From NCBI GenBank assembly GCA_027445725.1, contig DAIAVG010000028.1, positions 1 to 11,056 on the forward strand: DNA of 11,056 nucleotides, read 5' to 3'. Positions 5,336-11,056 of this stretch are shown here, piece by piece. The notes under the pieces were generated by a model. That model did not search any database. It was not told where the DNA came from and worked only from the letters and a program-made list of their open reading frames with translations. The position numbers were made by a program, and so were the translations under genes. Every line of letters begins with the position of its first letter. Positions within the stretch are counted from its first letter, which is position 1. The stretch is from Acidithiobacillus sp. (lineage in GTDB: Bacteria > Pseudomonadota > Gammaproteobacteria > Acidithiobacillales > Acidithiobacillaceae).

Positions 5336-6421
5336 ATGCGAAAACAGTTAGGTGTCTGGTTTCTGGCAGCCTTCATGGGGTGTGGAGCGACGGTAGCCGA
5401 TGCCAGTGTATATGCCTTGCCCGCCCAGGGTAATGTTGTCGGAGCGCTTAAGGCGGTAACAACCCATAGTGACGATACGCTTTTGGATATCGGGCGTTTC
5501 TACGACCTGGGTTACAATCAGGTGACGGCGGCCAACCCCGGCGTCAACCCCTGGCTCCCCGGCCAGGCCAGTAAGGTGGTTATTCCTGCCGAGTATATTT
5601 TGCCGCCAAAGCCGTGGACCGGGATCATCGTGGATATTCCGGCACGACGGATTTACTATTTTCCGGCGAATGACCGGGTGGTATACACCTATCCTGTTGG
5701 AGTCTTTCTGCCGGGCTGGAAGGAGCATTTGACGGCCACGCAGATTATCGCCAAGTTTAAAATGCCCGCATGGAACGTTCCCAAAAATATCCACGCGTGG
5801 TTTGAGAAGAAATTCCACATGGACATCCCGTGGTACTGGCCACCCGGCGCCGAGAACCCCATGGGCGAACTGGCGATGGAGACCGGGCTCTCCGGCATCT
5901 TCATCCATGGTACTTATCATCCCTGGGGTGTTGGTATGCGGGCCAGTCAGGGCTGTTTCCAGATGTTTCCGGAAAATGTTGCGCAACTCTTCCCCATGAT
6001 TCCCGTGGGTACCCCAGTGCGGATTATTGATCAGCCCAACCTTGTGGGTGTACGTGATGGGCAAGTCTACCTGCAGTCATACAAACCGATGCATGCCTAT
6101 CACCCCAAAGGCATCCCGGACTTGCAGCGTGCCGTTATGACGATCAAGTCTTTCATGGCGCAGAATCGCATCAACCAGGGCATCGATTGGGCCAAGGTCC
6201 GGCATATCGTGGCGGAGCATAACACCGTGGCACTTCCCATTGGGATCGACGCGCCGAGCTATGAAATGCTGTCTGCCGCACTTCCCACAACGCCTTACGC
6301 GTACGCACCTTATGGTCCATCGGCGAATGGCGCTGCGGTACCGCCGCCATTACCTCTGGCGAGCGCCACCGATCAGGAACATCTGCACGTCCAGGTGACT
6401 TTCCCTGATCAGAAGTCGTAG
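5336..6421 (+). CDS. Secreted L,D-transpeptidase (YkuD domain) with altered SQGC active-site motif
   Basis: This 361-aa envelope protein has an N-terminal signal peptide (MRKQLGVWFLAAFMGC..., likely cut after ADA at about residue 23). A LysM-like part follows (about 33-90), with DTLLDIGRFYDLGYNQVTAAN and VNPWLPG before YILPP. The YkuD catalytic domain spans about 95-235. Such enzymes form 3-3 crosslinks in peptidoglycan or attach lipoprotein to it, using a cysteine nucleophile. The motif region has HGT at 191-193 and Cys207, but reads ASQGCFQMF where the family has SHGC followed by an Arg or Asn two residues on. Gln205 thus replaces the usual His, and Gln209 the usual Arg/Asn. The catalytic Cys and the upstream His191 are kept. 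The region after about 255 is a long extension ending in a Pro/Ala-rich tail. AGGAAA lies 7 bases before the ATG. It is divergent from the 143-aa gene and convergent with the DUF218 gene. Confidence 0.92.
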   Translation: MRKQLGVWFLAAFMGCGATVADASVYALPAQGNVVGALKAVTTHSDDTLLDIGRFYDLGYNQVTAANPGVNPWLPGQASKVVIPAEYILPPKPWTGIIVDIPARRIYYFPANDRVVYTYPVGVFLPGWKEHLTATQIIAKFKMPAWNVPKNIHAWFEKKFHMDIPWYWPPGAENPMGELAMETGLSGIFIHGTYHPWGVGMRASQGCFQMFPENVAQLFPMIPVGTPVRIIDQPNLVGVRDGQVYLQSYKPMHAYHPKGIPDLQRAVMTIKSFMAQNRINQGIDWAKVRHIVAEHNTVALPIGIDAPSYEMLSAALPTTPYAYAPYGPSANGAAVPPPLPLASATDQEHLHVQVTFPDQKS

Positions 6422-6439
6422 AACCTCGTTCCCTCCTCA

Positions 6440-6463
6440 GGGGGCTGGCTAGTGACCACCCCC
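6440..6463. terminator. Possible hairpin between convergent genes
   Basis: On the plus strand, GGGGG-c-TGG (6440-6448) pairs with CCA-CCCCC (6456-6463), an 8-bp stem with one bulged base and a 7-base loop. It covers the stop of the DUF218 gene and follows the L,D-transpeptidase stop by 18 bases. Neither strand has a T run after it, so as an intrinsic terminator it would be weak. Its placement suits a shared transcript end. Confidence 0.3.
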
Positions 6464-7249
6464 GACCCCTTGCTCCTGAATCCAGAGCCAAAACAGCCCG
6501 AGGTACTCGTGACTTGCCTCGCTACTGATTTCCAGATAAATGGCTCGCGGCAGCCAGCTATCCGGCTTGAGTCCGCTCACCCGATCCAGACGGTAATCGG
6601 TGGGAACGGGGATCACTTTCAAGTCAGCGTGGCGGAACCAGACGGCCGCCCGTGGCATGTGCAATGCGGAGGTCACCAAGTATATCTGGTGGATATCGTG
6701 CCCGGCCAGCAATGCCGCGCTGTCTGCTGCGTTGGCGGCCGTATTGTAGGATTGGGTTTCCGGCCAGATAGGGCTTTGTACGCCCAAATCCTGGCGCAGA
6801 ATGTGCTCCATGGTGACCGCCTCGGGCGGGGCGCCCAGTCGCGGAGCGCCGCCACTGGGAATTATGGGGAGCCCAGTTCGCTTGGCCAGTTGCGCTGCCG
6901 CCATCAGGCGCACGAGGGTGCGTGCATTCGCCGTTTCCTGGTCCGACTCTGGGGATTGCATAACCTCCCCGCCCCCTAACACGACAATCGCGCGGGGAAC
7001 CTCGGCACCACGTAGCGGTTGCATCAGTGACGGATAGCGATCTTCTAATGGCAACAGGAGGAGGCGCGCTCCTATCGCAGTAGAGAAAAAATAGAGGGTG
7101 CCCAGCGCGAGCAGGATGAGCACCCGGCCGAAATAGCGCCAACCCAGAATTTCAGCCAGCCAACCGATAGCGGCGAGGATGAACAAGACGCCCGGTGGCT
7201 GCAGCAGCGCTGAGGCCAGGGTCAATATAGTGGTATAGCGCAGCAGCAT
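6449..7249 (-). CDS. YdcF/ElyC-family membrane protein (DUF218 domain)
   Basis: This 266-aa protein has two N-terminal membrane segments (about residues 5-32 and 42-62), then a DUF218 domain (about 84-250). The domain shows AIVVLGGGEV, IIPSGGAPR, PETQSYNTAANA and YLVTSALHMPRA, all hallmarks of the family. The two-helix layout and length match the E. coli envelope protein ElyC (YcbC), which supports peptidoglycan assembly and the lipid-carrier-linked precursor pool, better than the shorter YdcF. The exact biochemical activity of the family is unsettled, so no gene symbol is given. It starts 14 bases after the lipA stop and ends the DUF493-lipB-lipA run, so it is probably co-transcribed. The ribosome-binding site is weak (only AGAAG directly before the ATG). 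It faces the L,D-transpeptidase gene. Confidence 0.9.
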   Translation of the reverse strand: MLLRYTTILTLASALLQPPGVLFILAAIGWLAEILGWRYFGRVLILLALGTLYFFSTAIGARLLLLPLEDRYPSLMQPLRGAEVPRAIVVLGGGEVMQSPESDQETANARTLVRLMAAAQLAKRTGLPIIPSGGAPRLGAPPEAVTMEHILRQDLGVQSPIWPETQSYNTAANAADSAALLAGHDIHQIYLVTSALHMPRAAVWFRHADLKVIPVPTDYRLDRVSGLKPDSWLPRAIYLEISSEASHEYLGLFWLWIQEQGVGGGH

Positions 7250-7263
7250 ACTTCTGGCCCCGC

Positions 7264-8217
7264 TCAGTCCCCGCCCATTTCATGGAAACTGCGCTCGGCA
7301 TGATAGGAAGATCGCACCAGCGGGCCGCTGGCGACGTGGCGGAATCCCATAGCCATGCCATCCTGCTGTAATTGCCGAAATTCCTCTGGCAGAACGAATC
7401 GCGCGACCGGCAGATGATGGCGGGAGGGTGCCAGATACTGCCCGAGGGTGAGTAGCTCGCATCCCGCCTGCCGCAGATCTCGCATCACTGCGCGGATTTC
7501 ATCGAGTTCCTCGCCCAGACCAAGCATCAACCCGGATTTGGTGGGGACATGAGGATGTTGTGCCTTAAAGGCAGCGAGTAGTTGCAGCGAGTGGCGGTAA
7601 TCCGCACCGGGCCTGGCCTGTAAGTACAGGCGTGGTACGGTTTCCAGATTGTGATTGAAGACGTCTGGCGGTGTCTCCTGGAGCGCTGCCAAGGCCTTGT
7701 TTACCCGACCACGAAAATCCGGTACGAGGATTTCTATGTGCAGTTCCGGGCAACGTTCGCGCAACGCTAAGATGACCTGAGCAAAGTGCTGGGCACCCCC
7801 ATCGCGCAGATCATCACGGTCTACGGAGGTAATGACGACAAAGCGTAGCCCCATGTTTGCCACGGTCTGGGCAAGGTGGACAGGTTCCAGAGGATCGGGT
7901 GCTTGCGGACGGCCATGGGTCACGTCACAGAAGGGGCAGCGACGGGTGCAAACGTCTCCCAGAATCATGAAGGTTGCCGTCCCACCGCCGAAGCATTCCC
8001 CCAGATTGGGGCAGGAGGCCTCTTCACAGACCGTGTGGAGGTCCGCTGCACGCAGGATCTTTTTGAGTCTGTCCACCTCGGGGGATAACGGTGATCGTAC
8101 CCGCAACCACTGGGGCTTGGGCTGGCGTTCGAGCTTTACCGGAATGATGGGTATGGGGTTGCGTGCGGTCTTTTCGGAGCCGCGCTCGGCTTTTTTAGAC
8201 TGGTGTTGGGGGTCCAT
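7264..8217 (-). CDS. lipA: Lipoyl synthase
   Basis: LipA is a radical-SAM enzyme that inserts two sulfur atoms into protein-bound octanoyl groups to make lipoyl cofactor for 2-oxoacid dehydrogenases and the glycine cleavage system. The 317 residues show both iron-sulfur sites. The auxiliary cluster motif is [12 protein letters not shown] (Cys64, 69, 75), and the radical-SAM motif is CTRRCPFC (Cys90, 94, 97). The C-terminal RSSYHAE carries the serine (about Ser304) that ligates the auxiliary cluster. [13 protein letters not shown] is another family hallmark. The N-terminal 35 or so residues are basic and variable, as usual. The start follows the lipB stop by one base (TGA-C-ATG), and AAAGGAGG at 8226-8233 lies 8 bases ahead of the ATG, so the gene is well translated and coupled to lipB. 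Confidence 0.98.
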   Translation of the reverse strand: MDPQHQSKKAERGSEKTARNPIPIIPVKLERQPKPQWLRVRSPLSPEVDRLKKILRAADLHTVCEEASCPNLGECFGGGTATFMILGDVCTRRCPFCDVTHGRPQAPDPLEPVHLAQTVANMGLRFVVITSVDRDDLRDGGAQHFAQVILALRERCPELHIEILVPDFRGRVNKALAALQETPPDVFNHNLETVPRLYLQARPGADYRHSLQLLAAFKAQHPHVPTKSGLMLGLGEELDEIRAVMRDLRQAGCELLTLGQYLAPSRHHLPVARFVLPEEFRQLQQDGMAMGFRHVASGPLVRSSYHAERSFHEMGGD

Positions 8218-8218
8218 G

Positions 8219-8857
8219 TCAGGCCCCTCCTTTTCTTAAGGGGCGATCCAAGCTGATAGCCAATTCCGCCATCAGGGTTTCGGCAACATCGTGGCTGGGC
8301 CAGTCCGGACAGAGGTCGTGCACCTGGGTGACAGCGAGATTGACCATGCCACAAGGATGAATACGCTGGAAAGGGCTCAGATCCATCTCCGTGTTGAGGC
8401 TGAGGCCGTGGTAACTGCGACCGCGCTGAATACGCAGGCCCAAGGAGGCGATTTTGGCATCGCCCACATAGACTCCGGGAGCATCGCGACGCGCATGAGC
8501 GCTCACGCCATGTTGCTGGAGCAGACGAATGACAGCCTGTTCCATGGCGGTGGTTAAGTTGCGGACATTGATTCCCATACGGGGGAGATCAATGAGCAAA
8601 TAGACTACCCATTGTCCCGGTCCATGATAGGTGACTTTACCACCGCGATCACTGCGAATAACCGGGATAGGGCCGGGGTCAAGAACGTCAGCCGCGTCGG
8701 CATTGCGTCCGAGGGTAAAGACCGGGGGATGCTGGAGAAGCCACATCTGATCTGGGGTATCGGCGTCCCGCTGTGCCGTGAATTCGCGCATGGCGTCCAG
8801 TACCGTAAAGTAAGGGAGCAGGCCCGGCCAGCAGCGAACGAGTAAGGGCGTATTCAT
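8219..8857 (-). CDS. lipB: Octanoyl-[acyl carrier protein]:protein N-octanoyltransferase
   Basis: LipB transfers octanoate from acyl carrier protein to lysine on lipoyl domains, providing the substrate for LipA. The 212 residues contain [16 protein letters not shown] (71-86), [11 protein letters not shown] with Lys135, SYHGLSLN (148-155) and HPCGM with the acyl-thioester Cys169. The numbering of Lys135 and Cys169 is the same as I recall for the E. coli enzyme. The family's NPCG reads HPCG here, a mild change. The ATG overlaps the stop of the DUF493 gene by 4 bases (ATGA). No Shine-Dalgarno is visible in front of it, so it probably relies on translational coupling. Together with lipA it forms the complete endogenous lipoylation pathway. 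Confidence 0.97.
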   Translation of the reverse strand: MNTPLLVRCWPGLLPYFTVLDAMREFTAQRDADTPDQMWLLQHPPVFTLGRNADAADVLDPGPIPVIRSDRGGKVTYHGPGQWVVYLLIDLPRMGINVRNLTTAMEQAVIRLLQQHGVSAHARRDAPGVYVGDAKIASLGLRIQRGRSYHGLSLNTEMDLSPFQRIHPCGMVNLAVTQVHDLCPDWPSHDVAETLMAELAISLDRPLRKGGA

Positions 8858-9120
8858 AAGCAGAGGATTACGCCGTCAATCTCTTTGACGGATGTATAAA
8901 TAGCCAGGAGGTGTTCATTGCTGCTGACCTCCAGGGAAACCGTGACGGCCTGATATTGCCCCTGGCTGCTGGGTCGGCAGGAGAAGGCCATGTCCGGTAA
9001 ATCCGGCGCATGAGGCGCGATCGCCGCCCGCACCGCCGCGAGCAGATCAGTGTGCTGACCAATGGCTTTGACATGGTGCAGGTGCGGAAAGTCTTCTGCT
9101 GGATTTTTTTCGGTTTCCAT
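8854..9120 (-). CDS. ybeD: DUF493 (YbeD) family small protein
   Basis: This 88-aa cytoplasmic protein belongs to the DUF493/YbeD family, often located next to lipB as it is here. Family features are the N-terminal FPHLHHVKAIGQ, then a helix, MAFSCRPSSQGQYQAVTVSLEV (the SS-x-G-x-Y core), and a C-terminal helix and strand [20 protein letters not shown]. The fold is a ferredoxin-like/ACT-type domain, with no known catalytic activity, and the biological role is unresolved. The start at 9120 is the only in-frame ATG after an upstream stop at 9145-9147. The ribosome-binding site is weak. It leads the lipB-lipA run. A recognisable D-amino-acid aminotransferase gene, which I recall lying between dacA and ybeD in some relatives, is not found in the 118-base gap upstream. 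Confidence 0.9.
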   Translation of the reverse strand: METEKNPAEDFPHLHHVKAIGQHTDLLAAVRAAIAPHAPDLPDMAFSCRPSSQGQYQAVTVSLEVSSNEHLLAIYTSVKEIDGVILCL

Positions 9121-9185
9121 AGCGTCTCGCGTAATCCCCTCGTGTTATCGTCGGACAGGACCAATCCATGGCGTCTGCTGATCAT

Positions 9186-9234
9186 GGTAAGTCTTCCTCC
9201 GCCTGAGGTGAAGACCTGCCGTAGCTTCGGCATT
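9186..9234 (-). other. Hairpins and Shine-Dalgarno-like site in the dacA-DUF493 gap
   Basis: The 118-base gap 9121-9238 is read on the minus strand. TGCCG-aagcta-CGGCA makes a small stem right after the dacA stop. It is followed by GTCTTC paired with GAAGAC, extended inward by CTC/GAG past a two-base bulge. Neither stem has a T run, so dacA may read through into the lip genes. The GGAGG at 9196-9200 precedes an ATG at 9183-9185 whose frame is out of phase with DUF493. Confidence 0.35.
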
Positions 9235-9238
9235 TTGC

Positions 9239-10405
9239 TTATAGCGCGTTACTGATCTTGTGGAAGATCTGCGCTATCCAACCTGCCTTCTCCACAGAAG
9301 TCTGGGCAACAACAGGCACGGACTTCAGTGGTTTGCCATCCAGCAGGAAGACGAGCCGCCCGACGACCGCACCTTTCTTCAGCGGAGCCTGGAGATTGGG
9401 TACAATCTCCACCACGCGCTGTAGCTCGGAAAAATGTCCTTTCGGAACGGTGATGTTTACTACCTGTTCGACACCCACAGGGATATGCATGGGCGATAAA
9501 TCGCTGCGGGTGATCTCGCTGACTTTTTCCCCGGCAGTATAAACCGGATGGTTGACGAAAAAGCGGTATCCGTAATCGAGCAGGGCTTCGACGGCATTGG
9601 TGCTGCCAGCCCAGTTCGGTCCGCCGAGAACAACGGCGATAAGACGACGACCATTCCGTATGGCAGTAGCATCAATGCAGTAGCCGGAGGCGTCGGTCAG
9701 GCCGGTTTTCATGCCGTCCACCGTAGGGTCACGAAAAAGTACGGGGTTCCAGCTCCGCTGAGTAATACCATTATAACTATAAGACTTTTCTTTGGTGATC
9801 TGGATCACTTGTGGGAACTGTTGAATGAGTGCATGCGACAGCTTGGCGACATCCAGTGCGGTGGTATAGAGATTGTTGTCTGGCAGGCCATCGACATTAC
9901 TATAGTGGGTGTTGTGCAGATTGAGGCGCAGGGCCATATCGTTCATCAGCGTGACAAAGCCTGACTGACTGCCACCCACCGCTTCGGCAAGGGCTACGGC
10001 CGCATCATTCCCAGAATCAATCAGTAGTCCATGCAACAATTGATCAACATTCGCCGGTGCATTGGGCTGGACGAACATGCTGGAGCCCCCTGTCTTCCAG
10101 GCGGTATTGGAGATAGGGATGTTTTCCTGAGCAGTCAGGGTGCCGTTTTGAATAGCCTGATAGGTCAGATAGGCTGTCATCAGCTTGGTGAGGCTGGCCG
10201 GTGCCCGCCGCAGATTTTCACTTTTAGCCGCGATGATCTGTCCGGTATCGTAGTCCATCAGCACATAGCTAACGATGGCAGGCAAGGCCGGTGCAGGTGG
10301 TGTGGGCAGCATGGGCGCTGGGGTTGCAGCAAGCACCCAGGGTGCGAAACAGAGGCCGACAAACAGGAAAAGTATCCAGGTGATCAAGGAAGTACGGGCA
10401 GTCAT
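9239..10405 (-). CDS. dacA: D-alanyl-D-alanine carboxypeptidase, PBP5/6 family
   Basis: This periplasmic enzyme trims the terminal D-Ala from peptidoglycan stem peptides and so limits 4-3 crosslinking. The 388 residues start with a signal peptide (LITWILFLFVGLCFAPWVLAA, cut at about residue 27) and a Pro/Ala stretch. The penicillin-binding fold follows, with the three active-site motifs: SLTK (Ser71, Lys74), SGN (131-133) and KTG (233-235). After about residue 290 comes the beta-rich PBP5 C-terminal domain. It ends in the amphipathic helix GWIAQIFHKISNAL, which anchors such enzymes to the outer face of the inner membrane. All key residues are present. GAGG lies 7-8 bases ahead of the ATG, and a TATAAT box lies about 60 bases ahead. 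It follows rodA, the classical rodA-dacA order, but with no rlpA between them. Confidence 0.96.
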   Translation of the reverse strand: MTARTSLITWILFLFVGLCFAPWVLAATPAPMLPTPPAPALPAIVSYVLMDYDTGQIIAAKSENLRRAPASLTKLMTAYLTYQAIQNGTLTAQENIPISNTAWKTGGSSMFVQPNAPANVDQLLHGLLIDSGNDAAVALAEAVGGSQSGFVTLMNDMALRLNLHNTHYSNVDGLPDNNLYTTALDVAKLSHALIQQFPQVIQITKEKSYSYNGITQRSWNPVLFRDPTVDGMKTGLTDASGYCIDATAIRNGRRLIAVVLGGPNWAGSTNAVEALLDYGYRFFVNHPVYTAGEKVSEITRSDLSPMHIPVGVEQVVNITVPKGHFSELQRVVEIVPNLQAPLKKGAVVGRLVFLLDGKPLKSVPVVAQTSVEKAGWIAQIFHKISNAL

Positions 10406-10463
10406 GAAGAGACCTCAGAGGTAAGCGCTGATTGGAATTTCGAGGGTTTTGGGTAGGCCTGGA

Positions 10464-10469
10464 ATTATA
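10464..10469 (-). promoter_or_regulatory. Perfect -10 box of a dacA promoter
   Basis: TATAAT on the minus strand, with initiation expected near 10457 and a leader of about 50 bases before the dacA ATG. No good -35 is seen at 16-18 bases (best is TGGCTT at 16), so the promoter may be weak or activator-dependent. The rest of the rodA-dacA gap (10406-10547) holds short GC-rich repeats but no clear terminator. Confidence 0.45.
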
Positions 10470-10547
10470 GCGATGCCCCGGCAGAAAGCCATGCCCGGAA
10501 ACGGCAGACAGTGCCCAACACCCAACGCTTTTTAGGGAGGAATCGCA

Positions 10548-11056
10548 TTATTCGTGTGTGCGCGGATGGGCGTGGACCGACATCAGGATGCCCAGCCCGA
10601 TCATAAAGGTCAGCATGGCTGTTCCGCCATAGCTTATCAGTGGCAGAGGCACTCCTACCACGGGAAGTATCCCGGTGGTCATACCCATATTGATGAAAAT
10701 ATAAAGGAAGAAAGTCAGGCTCAGGGTGCCTGCAATGAGGCGACCGAAGGAATCCCGGCTCTCATAGGCGATTACCAGGCCGCGCAAGACAATGAGCAGG
10801 TAGGTGGAGATGAGGACAATAACCCCGACCAGACCAAATTCCTCGGCAAATCCCGCAAAAACGAAGTCGGTTTGGGCTTCTGGCAGGAAATCGAGGTTAA
10901 CCTGGGTGCCGTTGAACCAGCCCTTTCCCCAAAATCCACCAGAACCTACGGCGATCATGCTCTGAATGATATGGTATCCCGCACCGAGGGGGTCGCGTTG
11001 GGGATCCAGGAAAGTCAGGATGCGCTCTTTTTGGTATCCGTGCAGAAAATGCCAGA
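10548..11056 (-). CDS. rodA: Rod-shape-determining SEDS glycosyltransferase, C-terminal part
   Basis: RodA polymerises peptidoglycan glycan strands with PBP2 in the elongasome. The gene enters from the right edge and 169 codons are visible. The frame continues upstream of an internal Met at 10958 as ERILTFLDPQRDPLGAGYHI, then GSGGFWGKGWFNGTQVNLD, FLPEAQTDFVFA and EEFGLVG, all typical of RodA (FtsW differs around GTQ...FLPE). Three C-terminal membrane segments follow: GLVGVIVLISTYLLIVLRGL, LIAGTLSLTFFLYIFINMG and a last one ending GLGILMSVHAHPRTHE. The signature GVPLPLISYGGTAML is complete. The stop is TAA at 10548-10550. The upstream part lies outside the window. Confidence 0.97.
   Translation of the reverse strand, partial: WHFLHGYQKERILTFLDPQRDPLGAGYHIIQSMIAVGSGGFWGKGWFNGTQVNLDFLPEAQTDFVFAGFAEEFGLVGVIVLISTYLLIVLRGLVIAYESRDSFGRLIAGTLSLTFFLYIFINMGMTTGILPVVGVPLPLISYGGTAMLTFMIGLGILMSVHAHPRTHE

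Noticed and set aside
5348..6064. Long minus-strand open frame (238 codons) opposite the L,D-transpeptidase gene
   Set aside because: It lies wholly inside a clear YkuD-family gene, has no ribosome-binding site I can see and no recognisable protein pattern; it is a shadow frame.
6452..6979. Plus-strand open frame of 175 codons opposite the DUF218 gene
   Set aside because: The minus strand has unmistakable DUF218 motifs; the plus frame shows no family pattern and starts inside the convergent region.
10548..10958. A complete 136-aa membrane protein beginning at the Met at 10958
   Set aside because: The frame stays open to the window edge with conserved RodA residues (DPLGAGYHIIQS) upstream of that Met, so it is an internal methionine of a longer gene.

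Overview
The window looks like chromosome of an acidophilic or otherwise environmental gammaproteobacterium-like chemolithotroph. Acidithiobacillus or a close relative is my best guess. It rests on the gene order rodA-dacA-DUF493-lipB-lipA, the moderately high G+C by eye, and the protein style; no rRNA or tRNA is present to confirm it. Coding density is high, no gap exceeds about 145 bases, and I see no mobile elements, CRISPR arrays or RNA genes.

Region 1 (1-300, minus): the first 100 codons of glyQ (glycyl-tRNA synthetase alpha chain), with its own promoter. Region 2 (386-5223, minus): a six-gene run that is the most unusual part of the window. In transcription order it encodes an unrecognised 143-aa protein, a membrane-anchored FimV-like repeat protein, a protein with a degenerate receiver domain and a long Pro/Ala linker, a Ras-like GTPase, a protein joining a possible winged helix to a Roadblock-like domain, and a classic small Roadblock/LC7 protein. 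The GTPase and Roadblock set recalls the Streptomyces conservons (Cvn) and the Myxococcus MglA/MglB polarity switch. The FimV-like and receiver partners suggest a cell-pole or type IV pilus/envelope control module; that role is inference. A strong sigma70-type promoter precedes the 143-aa gene, and most genes in the run are tightly spaced.

Region 3 (5336-6421, plus): a secreted L,D-transpeptidase (YkuD fold), transcribed divergently from region 2. The intervening spacer holds a symmetric AT-rich element that could be a shared bidirectional promoter. Its active-site motif reads SQGC instead of the usual SHGC.

Region 4 (6449-9120, minus): a compact DUF493/ybeD-lipB-lipA-ydcF/elyC-like run. LipB moves octanoate onto lipoyl domains and LipA inserts the sulfurs; the DUF218 membrane protein at the end is probably an envelope factor. 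Region 5 (9239-11056, minus): dacA (PBP5/6-type D,D-carboxypeptidase) with its own -10 box, and the C-terminal part of rodA (SEDS glycosyltransferase of the elongasome).

The window is rich in envelope-shape functions: RodA, DacA, an L,D-transpeptidase and an ElyC-like protein. This makes an envelope or polarity role for the neighbouring GTPase module plausible, though nothing in the sequence proves it.
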